Position numbers and translations under genes: made by a program. Shown in pieces: positions 28,537 to 37,404 of a stretch of 64,000 nt of DNA. Origin of the DNA: Nitrospira sp. Lineage in GTDB: Bacteria > Nitrospirota > Nitrospiria > Nitrospirales > Nitrospiraceae. Position 1 is the stretch's first letter. Every line of letters starts with the position of its first letter. The stretch lies in the NCBI GenBank assembly GCA_009594995.1, contig VOPR01000006.1, forward strand, positions 124,001 to 188,000, read 5' to 3'. A model generated the notes under the pieces. The model was not told the DNA's origin and searched no databases. It worked only from the letters and a program-made list of their open reading frames with translations.

Positions 28537-31209
28537 ATGGATCTCATCACGACGCATGTGAATGCAGACTTTGACGGGCTGGCCTCCATGGTTGCGGCCA
28601 GGAAACTGTATCCCGACGCGGTGCTCGTGTTTCCCGGCGGCGCGCAGGAGTCGGTGCGAAACTTCCTGGCTGGTCACCAGTTGGACATCTGCCGTCTTAA
28701 GGATGTGGCGTTGGAACGGGTGCGCCGTTTGATTCTCGTCGATGTGCAGGAGCCGGAGCGGCTTGGCCCACTCAAGGTGCTCAGCTCGCGCAAGGACTTG
28801 GAAGTGCATCTGTTTGATCACCATGGAACAGGCGAGGGATCTGAGACGCAGGCCTGGACTTCGGTCACGGAGCGGCACGTGGAACCGGTCGGTGCGACTA
28901 CGACGCTGCTGATTGAGCAATTGAAGGCGCAGCAGGTCGCGCTCACGACGTCTGAGGCGACCGTGCTGGCGCTGGGGCTCTATGAGGAGACCGGATCGCT
29001 CGCATTCCCGTCAACCACTCCGCGCGATCTGGAGGCTGCGGCGTTTGTCCTGCGCGCGGGCGCCGATTTGAATCTGGTGGCCGAGACCCTGCAACACCCG
29101 TTGGATCCGGATCTGATTGCCCTGCTGAACGATCTCCTCCAGTCAGGAGAGATCTATTACCTGGAAGGCCGTAAAATTCTGGTCGCGTCGAGTGCCTACG
29201 ATCGTTATACGGGGGATCTCGCCGAAGCCGTGCAGCGGCTCGCGGAACTGCATGGGCTTGATGCCGTCATCGTCGCGATTGCCCTGGATGAGAAGGTGGA
29301 GATTATCGGAAGGAGCCGCAGACCGGAGATTGACGTGGCCTGGATTGCGCGCGAGTTCGGCGGCGGGGGACATGCCGTGGCTGCCGCCGCCAGTGTGAAG
29401 GGCCGGACGCTGGTGGAAGTGCAGGAACAACTGACTCGGCTGCTCACGGAGCGCTACCGCCCCACGCTGTTGGCGCGGGATGTCATGACCACGCCCGTCA
29501 AATCGATCGCCGCGGAGGCCACGGTTGCCGAGGCGGAGCGATCCATGACGACCTATGGTGTCAACGTGTTGCCTGTGGTCGATGCGAAGGATCGATACGT
29601 CGGCACGATTTCACGCGAGATCGTTCAGAAGGCGCTGTTTCATCAATTGGGAGGACAGCGAGTCGAGGCCCTGTCCAGTAGCGGGCAATACAGCGCGCAG
29701 CCGGACACGCCGTTTCATGACATTGAAACGCGGATGATCGAACTCAATCAGCGTTTTGTGCCGGTGCTGTCGGATGGCAAAACGGTTGGCGTCATCACCA
29801 GGACTGATCTGCTCCGCAGCCTGCATGACGATGTACTTGCGGGAGGCCGCGGCAAACCGAAATCAGTGATGGGCCTGGAGTCGCCGGGTGCAGCGCGTCG
29901 GCGGGATCTGAAAGGGCAGTTGCGCGATCGATTGCCACCAGCCGTGCATGACCTGTTGCGCGCGGCAGGAGAATTGGGTGACCGCCTGGGCCTGTCGGTC
30001 TATGTTGTCGGAGGGTTCGTCCGTGATCTCTTGCTGGGACTCGACAATCTCGACGTCGATCTCGTGGTTGAGGGCGACGGAATTGCGTTTGCGCGTGCGT
30101 TGGCAAAGGAGCGGGGGGGGCGGGTCAAAGTTCATGAGCGGTTTGGAACGGCCGTGGTGCTCCTGCCGAACGGATTTAAGCTGGATGTGGCAACGGCCCG
30201 TACCGAATATTACGAGTACCCGACGGCTCTGCCGACGGTTGAGCAAAGCTCCATCAAGAAAGATCTCTACCGGAGGGACTTCACCATCAACACCCTGGCG
30301 GTAGCGCTCAAGCCGCGCGCTTTTGGCCAACTGATCGATTTTTACGGTGGGCAACGCGATCTGAAGGAGCGTTTGATCCGGGTGCTCCATAGCCTGAGTT
30401 TCGTCGAGGATCCGACCCGAGTCTTCCGGGCCATTCGGTTCGAACTACGGTTCGACTTTCATTTGAGCAAGGATACGCTGGCGCTGATTAAAGGCGCGGT
30501 GAAGATGGAATTGTTCCATCGACTCTCCGGCCAGCGCCTCTTGGATGAGTTGCGGCTGCTGTTCTCAGAGCGCCGGCCCAGACATGCCGTCCGTCGCCTC
30601 GCGGACCTGGATCTGTTGCGGTTCATTCATCCGCAGTTGACGTGGTCGACCCGTCTGGACCGGCGGCTTATTGAATTGGAAGCGGCGTTGGATTGGTACC
30701 GACTCTCCTGTCTTGATCGAACCATCAGCGAGTGGGTGGTGTACGCAATGGCGCTTGCGGAGGTCATGCCGGACCAAGCCGTTCGTGATTTGCTCAAACG
30801 ATTTCCGTTCACCGAATCGGAACGAGGTGCGATTACCGAAGCCCGGTTCCTCACGCAGCCGGCCTCTCGGACATTGAGCCGGCGTACGCCACTTCGGCCA
30901 TCAGAAACGGTCGCGATCTTAGCCGGCCTGTCCGAAGAGTGCCTCGTATTCCTGATGGCTAAGAACACGTCCGAGTTGGCAAAGCGGCAGCTGTCCATGT
31001 ATCTCACTGCGTATCGCGATGTGAAACCGGTGCTGACAGGAAAAGATTTGAAGGCGCTTGGCTTGAAGCCAGGCCCCCTCTACCGCACGATATTGGCGCG
31101 GCTGACCGAAGCCCGCTTGAATGGCGAAGTGACCAGTGAGGCGGAGGAACGGGTGCTGGTGAAGGAGTGTGCAGATCGCGCGCGATCGAATCCGAAGGGC
31201 CGCGCGTGA
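28537..31209 (+). CDS. DHH-CBS-polyA polymerase/tRNA nucleotidyltransferase fusion
   Basis: Protein of 890 residues combining three modules. Residues 1-300: DHH/DHHA1 phosphoesterase with NADFDG, DHHGTGEG and FGGGGH. About 308-430: two CBS domains. About 485-890: class II nucleotidyltransferase with VVGGFVRDLLLG and the metal-binding DVD (about 506), followed by the RNA-binding and head-to-tail helical domains. Homologous fusions in Aquifex and Deltaproteobacteria are CCA- or A-adding enzymes for tRNA 3' ends; which nucleotides this one adds cannot be read. The DHH part may trim oligonucleotides and the CBS pair may sense adenine nucleotides. Confidence 0.92.
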   Translation: MDLITTHVNADFDGLASMVAARKLYPDAVLVFPGGAQESVRNFLAGHQLDICRLKDVALERVRRLILVDVQEPERLGPLKVLSSRKDLEVHLFDHHGTGEGSETQAWTSVTERHVEPVGATTTLLIEQLKAQQVALTTSEATVLALGLYEETGSLAFPSTTPRDLEAAAFVLRAGADLNLVAETLQHPLDPDLIALLNDLLQSGEIYYLEGRKILVASSAYDRYTGDLAEAVQRLAELHGLDAVIVAIALDEKVEIIGRSRRPEIDVAWIAREFGGGGHAVAAAASVKGRTLVEVQEQLTRLLTERYRPTLLARDVMTTPVKSIAAEATVAEAERSMTTYGVNVLPVVDAKDRYVGTISREIVQKALFHQLGGQRVEALSSSGQYSAQPDTPFHDIETRMIELNQRFVPVLSDGKTVGVITRTDLLRSLHDDVLAGGRGKPKSVMGLESPGAARRRDLKGQLRDRLPPAVHDLLRAAGELGDRLGLSVYVVGGFVRDLLLGLDNLDVDLVVEGDGIAFARALAKERGGRVKVHERFGTAVVLLPNGFKLDVATARTEYYEYPTALPTVEQSSIKKDLYRRDFTINTLAVALKPRAFGQLIDFYGGQRDLKERLIRVLHSLSFVEDPTRVFRAIRFELRFDFHLSKDTLALIKGAVKMELFHRLSGQRLLDELRLLFSERRPRHAVRRLADLDLLRFIHPQLTWSTRLDRRLIELEAALDWYRLSCLDRTISEWVVYAMALAEVMPDQAVRDLLKRFPFTESERGAITEARFLTQPASRTLSRRTPLRPSETVAILAGLSEECLVFLMAKNTSELAKRQLSMYLTAYRDVKPVLTGKDLKALGLKPGPLYRTILARLTEARLNGEVTSEAEERVLVKECADRARSNPKGRA

Positions 31210-31306
31210 AGCGGGAACGCCAGCCGGCATCCGGCACGTCACTGCGTGAGCGTGCAGCGGTGATGGGGTGAGCGCATCCCCAAGCCGACGATACGACGCA
31301 AGGGGA

Positions 31307-31507
31307 TTAAGCCAGCGGCTCAACCGGCTCGAGTTCGTCGTGAGTATCGACGGCCCGAGCGTCCTTCCCCATTGCGGCGAGAAGGCCGTCATAAACGATG
31401 CGAGCCGCGTCCGACCATTTAGGATTGAATGGGCGACCAGCGAAAGCGGCCTCGGCCGCCTTTTTCTCATCGTGGGTAATTTGTCGAGGAGTCAGTGTGG
31501 TGTCCAT
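31307..31507 (-). CDS. Hypothetical 66-residue protein
   Basis: Small protein with natural composition, including the helical stretch AAEAAFAGRPFNPKWSDAARIVYDGLLAAMG (in parts). No family recognised and no strong ribosome site, but it sits in a gap between two well-defined genes and the start codon is ATG. Moderately likely to be real. Confidence 0.5.
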   Translation of the reverse strand: MDTTLTPRQITHDEKKAAEAAFAGRPFNPKWSDAARIVYDGLLAAMGKDARAVDTHDELEPVEPLA

Positions 31508-31639
31508 ACGAATAATAATAGATCGCTTCAGGGCAATGTCAAGGACTCAGCGCATCGGCAGGACCCTCTCGTTCGATGGGGGTGCGCTCACATGCCTCGC
31601 AACAGCGCGTATAGGCTGCATGAATGAGTGGAACTCTTC

Positions 31640-32605
31640 TCAGGAATGGTGCGGCGGAAGCAGCCGGTCAAGTTCTGCGTGCGCCAACCGACATAGTTGA
31701 GATGCTCTCGTTGCGGTAATGATTCGAAATGAGAGGCTGTCTCCGGGAGACAGCTGTGCTGCGAGAGAACGATCCGCACTGATCATCGTGGCCAGTTTCG
31801 CGTAGCCTCCCGTGGGTTGGCAGTCCGCCATCAGGAGTATCGGTTGTCGATTCGACGGCACCTGAATGCTGCCCACGCTCACGGCCTCGGAGACAATGTC
31901 GGCAGAAGCACGATGCGGGAGTTCTGCCCCTTCCAACCGGTATCCCATCCGATCAGATTCTGAAGTGACCCGATAGGGTCTGCCGACCAGCAGTTGCAAC
32001 GCCTCGTTCGTAAACAGATCGGCCTGTGGTCCCGGTATGACTCGCACGGTTGGTGCGTTCGAATATCGTGGCCGATAAGGCTCCGGGACTGTACGCTCTA
32101 CGTAGTGCGCGGCGGCGTGCGAGACCGGCCCCGCCTCGAGTTGATCCCATTTCTTGAGCGCCCGACCGGCCAGTCCCCCCAATCCACTCCGCACATGTGT
32201 CGATCGGCTGCCAAGCATCAACGCGCCATTAATGCCGCCGGCCACGGCGAGATACGCGCGGGTGCCCTGCCGTCGCAATCCGAACTGCAATCGGCTTCCA
32301 GCCTGCATGGCGACCACGGTCCACATGGGGACGGCCATGTTGTCGGCGGTTGGACAGAGGTCGGCGCCCGTAATGGCGATGCACAGGGCCTGTTCAAACA
32401 ACAATTCAGGCCCTTGAAGCGTGATTTCCAGACCGGCTGCATGGTCCGGGTTCCCGAGGAGACGATTGCCGACCGTGAGTGCCCAGGGATCCATCGCGCC
32501 GCTCACCGACACGCCGAACCGTTGGTAGCCATAGCGACCGAGATCCTGAATGGTCGTGAAAAGACCGGGGCGCACCACGTGGATGGTCGGCTGTTTACGC
32601 GACAT
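31640..32605 (-). CDS. pxpC: 5-oxoprolinase subunit C (biotin-dependent carboxyltransferase family)
   Basis: Protein of 321 residues of the KipA/PxpC family, cyclophilin-like fold: HVVRPGLFTTIQDLGRYGYQRFGVSVSGAMDP opens it (in parts), followed by LEITLQGPE, SRSTHVRSGLGGLAGRAL, ESDRMGYRLEG and SVGSIQVPSNRQPILLMADCQPTGGY. With PxpA and PxpB it hydrolyses 5-oxo-L-proline to glutamate using ATP. It overlaps pxpA by 11 bases and closes the operon. Confidence 0.92.
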   Translation of the reverse strand: MSRKQPTIHVVRPGLFTTIQDLGRYGYQRFGVSVSGAMDPWALTVGNRLLGNPDHAAGLEITLQGPELLFEQALCIAITGADLCPTADNMAVPMWTVVAMQAGSRLQFGLRRQGTRAYLAVAGGINGALMLGSRSTHVRSGLGGLAGRALKKWDQLEAGPVSHAAAHYVERTVPEPYRPRYSNAPTVRVIPGPQADLFTNEALQLLVGRPYRVTSESDRMGYRLEGAELPHRASADIVSEAVSVGSIQVPSNRQPILLMADCQPTGGYAKLATMISADRSLAAQLSPGDSLSFRIITATRASQLCRLAHAELDRLLPPHHS

Positions 32606-33371
32606 GATCTAACCGTACGACAGAAATCCCTCCATCGTCGAACATGCTCCGTAGCGCATGGGCCAGTCGCAGTGCACCGGGGGTGTCACTGTGGAGGCAG
32701 AGGGTATCGATGTGGAGATGGAGCAACGAACCGTCGGCCGCAGGGATCGTGCCTTCGTGCACCAGCGAGTGTGCGCGTGAGACCACGGTCGATTCATCGA
32801 GGATCATCGCATTCGACTGGTCTCGGGGCACCAAGCGGCCGTCAGCCTGATACCCTCGATCCGCGAATCCTTCGGCTCCAACCGGCAGCCCATGCGCTTT
32901 TCCGGCCGCGAGCAGTTCGGAGCCGGCCAATCCAACGAGGATCAACCGTGTATCGATCCTGGCGATTGCCGCAGCGATGGCATCAGCGAGTGCCCGGTCT
33001 TTCGCTGCCATGTTGTACAACGCCCCATGCGGCTTCACGTGGGAGAGCCGGATGCCTTCCGCTTGACCGATGGCCGCCAACTCACTCACTTGTGAGAGCA
33101 CCAAGTCCTGCACGAACGGAGGGGAGAGCGGCAGCTCCCGACGTCCGCGAGATTCCCGGTCTGGTAGCCCCGGGTGCGCGCCGATTGCCAAATCATACTG
33201 TCGGGCCAATTGCACGGTGCTGCGCATGAGGGCGGCGTCGCCCGCGTGCACGCCGCACGCAATATTCACGGAGCTCACATACGCGATGAGGCGGGTTTCC
33301 ACTTCCAGCTGGTCCGGTGTGGCGGCTTCGCCGACATCGCAATTGAGGTCGATGCTGCGGGTGCGAGTCAT
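32595..33371 (-). CDS. pxpA: 5-oxoprolinase subunit A (LamB/YcsF family)
   Basis: Protein of 258 residues beginning MTRTRSIDLNCDVGEA, followed by VNIACGVHAGD, IGAHPGLPDRESRGRR and KPHGALYN, the metal- and substrate-binding signatures of the family. The frame is open to 33509, but the family starts at IDLNCDVGE, so the ATG at 33371 was taken. It overlaps the pxpB stop by four bases (ATGA) and pxpC by 11. Confidence 0.94.
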   Translation of the reverse strand: MTRTRSIDLNCDVGEAATPDQLEVETRLIAYVSSVNIACGVHAGDAALMRSTVQLARQYDLAIGAHPGLPDRESRGRRELPLSPPFVQDLVLSQVSELAAIGQAEGIRLSHVKPHGALYNMAAKDRALADAIAAAIARIDTRLILVGLAGSELLAAGKAHGLPVGAEGFADRGYQADGRLVPRDQSNAMILDESTVVSRAHSLVHEGTIPAADGSLLHLHIDTLCLHSDTPGALRLAHALRSMFDDGGISVVRLDHVA

Positions 33372-34060
33372 ACCTGGTCCGTGGACAGCTGTCTGAATTC
33401 TTCCTCGTCGATCGGCACGAACTGCACCCGGTCGCCAGGGGCGAGCAGAAATGGCTTGGTCCTCGCGAGGCTGAACAGGAGAACCGGAGTCCGTCCGATG
33501 ATGCGCCAACCGCCTGGGCTGGCTTGGGGGTAAATGCCGGTTTGCGTGCCGGCGATGCCCACTGATCCCGCGGCGACCTGCTTCCGTGGCGTTGAAAGGC
33601 GCGGTGCAGCGATGCGATCCGGCACGGTGCCCAGATAGGGAAAGCCGGGACTGAATCCCAGCATGTACACGCGATAGGTCACGGAGGCATGCAGTGTGCT
33701 GACTTCCGCTGGGGTGAGCCCTGCGTGCCTGGCCACATCGGGGAGATCCGGCCCGGCCGTACTTCCGTACCAGACAGGGATGGTATGCAGTGTGGAGGGG
33801 TGGCCTGGCGCGGTGGTCGCGTTCGTCATCAGCGCTCGCACCTGTTCGGTGATCGTCGCCGTGTCGGTGAGCAAGGGATTGAAATAGATGGTAGCGGAAC
33901 GGTAGGTCGGTACCACCTCAACGAGGCCCTCGATCGCGGTGTGTTCTATCGCAGCCACAAAAGCCAAGGCCAGTTCGTTCGTCCGAGCGTCGATGGTGTC
34001 TCCAAACTCAATGGTAAGAGCGGACTCGCTCAGCTGAATTATGCGAGGAGCACCATTCAT
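33368..34060 (-). CDS. pxpB: 5-oxoprolinase subunit B (KipI/PxpB family)
   Basis: Protein of 230 residues with the PxpB cyclophilin-like fold: ALTIEFGDTID, TYRSATIYFNP, PVWYGSTAGPDLPDVARHAGLTPAEV (in parts), YMLGFSPGFPYLGTVP, RLSTPRKQVAAGSVGIAG and GWRIIGRTP. Subunit of ATP-dependent 5-oxoprolinase. First pxp gene of the operon, placed just after the MFS transporter gene; its stop overlaps the pxpA start. Confidence 0.93.
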   Translation of the reverse strand: MNGAPRIIQLSESALTIEFGDTIDARTNELALAFVAAIEHTAIEGLVEVVPTYRSATIYFNPLLTDTATITEQVRALMTNATTAPGHPSTLHTIPVWYGSTAGPDLPDVARHAGLTPAEVSTLHASVTYRVYMLGFSPGFPYLGTVPDRIAAPRLSTPRKQVAAGSVGIAGTQTGIYPQASPGGWRIIGRTPVLLFSLARTKPFLLAPGDRVQFVPIDEEEFRQLSTDQV

Positions 34061-34100
34061 CGCACACCACTTGTCGCGCTGATGGGATCGGCGTTGCGTC

Positions 34101-35381
34101 TCACTCCGGTAACGGCCTGCCTTTGGTTTCCGTTGCAAAGGGCAGTATGGCCAAGCCCAGCAGATAGATCAACGCGATGGTACTCGCGGCGTTGTTGAAC
34201 GAGCCGAGCATGGTCACGAGCCAGCCGGTGACGAATGGCGCGGCAGAGGCGAGCACACGGCCCGCGTTGAAACAGAAGCCGGCGCCGGTCGCACGAAGCC
34301 GCGTCGGATAGAGCTCGGGCAGGTAGATCGGAAACCCGCTGAAGATGCCGTTATTGAAAAACCCGAGCACCGGCAACAGCAGCAACACTTCCGCATAACT
34401 GTGTGGCACAAAATAGGTGGCTGGCAGCAGGATGAGGCTGCCGAGGCACATCAGTCCGAAGACGGGGAGACGTCCGAATCGTTCGGCCAGCGGTCCGAAC
34501 CCCAGATAGCCGAAGAGCGCCCCCGCGTTTAGCGCCATGATGGCATAACTGACCTTCTCAGTGAGCAAGGCGGGGTCCTGTCCCTGAAGGTCCGGCATGG
34601 CGCGGATCAATGTGGGCGCCCAATTGGTGGCGCCCCACACTCCGAACACCGCGACAAAGGCCAACGTTGAACCGATCAGCGTATCACGGCGTAAGGATGG
34701 CCTGAACAACTCGACGAGATGGAGGCAGATCATACGGGCGGATTGGGGTTCCTGCTCGTGGGCCTGCACCCAGCGTTCCGGCTCCTTCACCCACCAGCGG
34801 ACAAGGAGGGCGACAAAGGCCGGCAGGATTCCAATGAGAAAGAGCATGCGCCATCCTGAGTCTTTCAGGAGCAGGTTGAAGCCGGCGGCCAGAAAAAAAC
34901 CTGCGGCCCAGGCCGATTGCAGAATGCCGGCGGCTCTGGCGCGTTTGTCCTCCGGCCAGGTTTCAGCCACGATCGCCGCGCCCGCTGCCCATTCGCCGCC
35001 GACGCCGAGCGCGGTGAGAAATCGATAGATGGCGAGATGCCACCATTCCTGCGCGAAGGCCGCCAAGCCGGTGAAGACCGCATAGATCAGGATGGTCGCG
35101 ATCAACGTTTTGGTGCGGCCGAAATAATCGGCGGCCATGCCGAAGCCGATGCCGCCGATGGCCCACCCGATCAGGAAAATGGAAAAGACGATGCCGCCGT
35201 ACCATCCGATTTGTTCGGGCGTGACCTCGCCACCGGAAGCGCTGGCTTGCAGGAGTTCATGCAGGGCCGGATGAAGCACGATCGCATAGATCGTGGCGTC
35301 CATGGCATCGAATACCCAGCCGAGCCAGGCGACGAACAGCACCAGCCATTGATATTTCGTTACACCCGCTGTCCACGCCAT
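34101..35381 (-). CDS. MFS transporter, metabolite:H+ symporter type
   Basis: Twelve-helix transporter of 426 residues. FVAWLGWVFDAMDATIYAIVLHP with the acidic residues of helix 1, GMAADYFGRTKTL in the first cytoplasmic loop and RFLTALGVGGEWAAGAAIVAE place it near sialic-acid, shikimate and aromatic-acid permeases. The gene ends 40 bases before pxpB, in the same direction, so its substrate may be 5-oxoproline or a related amide or acid. A TTGACA promoter lies at 35417-35445. No characterised homologue with that substrate is known to me. Confidence 0.88.
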   Translation of the reverse strand: MAWTAGVTKYQWLVLFVAWLGWVFDAMDATIYAIVLHPALHELLQASASGGEVTPEQIGWYGGIVFSIFLIGWAIGGIGFGMAADYFGRTKTLIATILIYAVFTGLAAFAQEWWHLAIYRFLTALGVGGEWAAGAAIVAETWPEDKRARAAGILQSAWAAGFFLAAGFNLLLKDSGWRMLFLIGILPAFVALLVRWWVKEPERWVQAHEQEPQSARMICLHLVELFRPSLRRDTLIGSTLAFVAVFGVWGATNWAPTLIRAMPDLQGQDPALLTEKVSYAIMALNAGALFGYLGFGPLAERFGRLPVFGLMCLGSLILLPATYFVPHSYAEVLLLLPVLGFFNNGIFSGFPIYLPELYPTRLRATGAGFCFNAGRVLASAAPFVTGWLVTMLGSFNNAASTIALIYLLGLAILPFATETKGRPLPE

Positions 35382-35416
35382 GCTGCAGTCCCCGCACTAC
35401 GGATCAATGCAGCGTC

Positions 35417-35445
35417 AAGCTACGGGGTGGAATACACGCTGTCAA
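35417..35445 (-). promoter_or_regulatory. Candidate promoter of the MFS-pxpBAC operon
   Basis: On the minus strand a perfect TTGACA (35445-35440) is followed after 17 bases by TAGCTT (35422-35417). Confidence 0.45.
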
Positions 35446-35467
35446 GGTGAAGCCGGCAAAGGCGACA

Positions 35468-35476
35468 TGGTATAGT
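35468..35476 (+). promoter_or_regulatory. Extended -10 of the J-domain gene
   Basis: TGG-TATAGT ends ten bases before the ATG at 35487. No ribosome site; the leader would be zero to four bases. Confidence 0.5.
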
Positions 35477-35486
35477 CAGCCGCACT

Positions 35487-36125
35487 ATGCCGCGTGTGGA
35501 CTATTATCGCGTCCTCGGGGTGTCGCGAGACATCTCTGACGACGAAATCAAGAAAGCTTACCGCAAGCTCGTTTTCGAGCATCATCCCGATCGCAATCCG
35601 AACAACAGCAAGGCCGAGGAGAAGATCCGCGAGATCAACTCGGCCTATGAAGTCCTGGGAGATCCCGAGAGCCGGCGGACCTACGATCGCCTGCATTGGG
35701 GCGAGGAGCTGCGGCCTGAGACTGTCGATCCAGCGCTGATTCTCGAGGAGATGGAGAAGAAACTCTTCGACGAGGGGCGGAAGGAAGTGTTCGCCGTCTT
35801 GATGAAAATGGTGCCTCGGATCAAGTCGGAGTTGGCCATCATCCGTGAACGCACGGTTGCTCACCAGGGTTATGACACGTTCAAGGAGCCGATCGTGGAG
35901 GCGCGCGGAGCAGAGGTCCTGGATGAGTTTGTCACGCCTGAAATGGAGCAACGAAAACATCGGCTGCTTGAAGTGGCGGTGCAGATGATGGTGTCGCAGG
36001 CGGTGGTCGCGCGAGGCGATGAAGGCGGAATTCGTGCGCTGCGGGGCCGTCTGGAGGAGATGTTTCGCAAGGGGCGGCTCAATGGTTTTGCGACGGCCTT
36101 GGAGCTCTTATACGAGCGAAGGTGA
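35487..36125 (+). CDS. J-domain (DnaJ-like) protein
   Basis: Protein of 212 residues. The N-terminal J domain (about 2-68) has [24 protein letters not shown], the Hsp70-activating HPD in [11 protein letters not shown], and a conserved [19 protein letters not shown] (in parts). The glycine-rich and zinc domains of DnaJ are missing; the remaining helical part is unassigned and probably recognises a specific client for DnaK. No neighbour explains the client. Confidence 0.88.
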   Translation: MPRVDYYRVLGVSRDISDDEIKKAYRKLVFEHHPDRNPNNSKAEEKIREINSAYEVLGDPESRRTYDRLHWGEELRPETVDPALILEEMEKKLFDEGRKEVFAVLMKMVPRIKSELAIIRERTVAHQGYDTFKEPIVEARGAEVLDEFVTPEMEQRKHRLLEVAVQMMVSQAVVARGDEGGIRALRGRLEEMFRKGRLNGFATALELLYERR

Positions 36126-36195
36126 CTGCGGAGGCGTGAAACGGACAATGTGGACAGTCCCACTCCGTTACGCGTCACCATTCACATCGCAGCGT

Positions 36196-37404
36196 TCACG
36201 CCTGTGAAAGCGGTCCCGCCACGAATCGTCCCCGTTGCATGACTCCCACGATCCGTTCCTGTTTCAAGAGCAGTCCGATATTTCTCAGCGGGTTGCCTTC
36301 CACCACCAACAGATCCGCTTGTTTCCCCGCTTCAATGGTGCCGATCTCGTCCGAGAGGCGGAGCAAGCGCGCAGCAGCGGATGTGCTTGTCATGATCGCG
36401 TTCATCGGCGTCATGCCCAGAGCGACCATCCGTTCGAGCTCCTGTGCATTCTCCCCATGATGATTGAACGGTGTGCCGGCATCGGTTCCCAGAGCGATCG
36501 GCACGCCTCGCCGCACGGCGGCGCGAAAACTCTTCTCGTGTTGCTTCACCATGTTCTTGGCTTTTGAGCGGGCGCTATCGGGGATGCCGCACCCGGTTGG
36601 ACAGGCGGCTGTGGTGGCGAGGGCGGACAAGGTGGGGACCATGTATACGCCGCGTTGGGTCATCATCGCTGCGGCCTCGTCGTCCATCAGCGTGGCATGT
36701 TCAATCGAATGCACTCCGGCGCGCAGGGCGTTCTTCATCCCGCTTGCACCATGTGCGTGGGCGGCCACATGGCGGCCATGGGTGGCGGCCACTTCAACCG
36801 CGGCGCTCAGTTCTTCCACCGTCATCTGGGCTTGGTCCGGGGAGGTGCCGGGAGTCAACACGCCACCGGAGGCGATCACCTTGATGACTTCGGCGCCGGC
36901 CGCGAGTTGATCCCGCACGGCGGCTCGCACCGCCTCGACCCCGTCGGCTTCGCGTCCGATGAAACGGGCGTGACCGCCCGGCATGCAGATCGCCAGACCG
37001 GCGGCCAGGATACGGGGCCCCGGTGTCAGACCTGCCTCGATGGCCCGTTTCAGCGCGAAGACGGCATGATCGCGAAAGCCAACATCCCGCACGGTGGTAA
37101 AGCCGGCGTGCAAAGTTCGACGTGCGAGTTCGGCAGCCTTCAGCAGCGTGACCGCCGAAGACTCCTCTTCCACGGCTGCAACAACATCGGCTTCAGCGCC
37201 CAGGCAGAAGTGGACATGACAATCGATGAGACCGGGGAGGACCGTCAGGCCGCGGCCGTCGATGCGCTGGGCACCCTTGGGGACACGGACTGTCTGGTCG
37301 GGCCCGATGGCCGCAATGCGATCACCCTCAATTACGAGAGTGCCGCGCTCCAACTTGTGGCCCCGGCCGTCGAGAATGCGGATATGGCGAATGGCAATCG
37401 TCAT
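36196..37404 (-). CDS. Amidohydrolase (imidazolonepropionase/prolidase-like)
   Basis: Metal-dependent hydrolase of 402 residues. The beta-sandwich start (IRHIRILDGRGHKLERGTLVI, in parts) is followed by the metal-site motif GLIDCHVHF, then a lysine in EVIKVIASGG, HAHGASGM, SIEHATLMDD and the Asp in ALGTDAGTPF. Such proteins are close to Xaa-Pro dipeptidases and organophosphate-cleaving amidohydrolases; the substrate is not clear. The ATG at 37404 overlaps the stop of the haem-protein gene by four bases. Final gene of a three-gene operon. Confidence 0.9.
   Translation of the reverse strand: MTIAIRHIRILDGRGHKLERGTLVIEGDRIAAIGPDQTVRVPKGAQRIDGRGLTVLPGLIDCHVHFCLGAEADVVAAVEEESSAVTLLKAAELARRTLHAGFTTVRDVGFRDHAVFALKRAIEAGLTPGPRILAAGLAICMPGGHARFIGREADGVEAVRAAVRDQLAAGAEVIKVIASGGVLTPGTSPDQAQMTVEELSAAVEVAATHGRHVAAHAHGASGMKNALRAGVHSIEHATLMDDEAAAMMTQRGVYMVPTLSALATTAACPTGCGIPDSARSKAKNMVKQHEKSFRAAVRRGVPIALGTDAGTPFNHHGENAQELERMVALGMTPMNAIMTSTSAAARLLRLSDEIGTIEAGKQADLLVVEGNPLRNIGLLLKQERIVGVMQRGRFVAGPLSQA

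Noticed and set aside
31994..33229. Open frame of 411 codons on the plus strand
   Set aside because: Antisense to pxpC and pxpA, whose motifs are clear. Arg/His/Gly-rich shadow without a ribosome site.
36196..37404. Possible imidazolonepropionase hutI
   Set aside because: Shares the superfamily motifs but no other histidine-degradation gene is nearby and the active-site pattern is closer to the general prolidase-like group.
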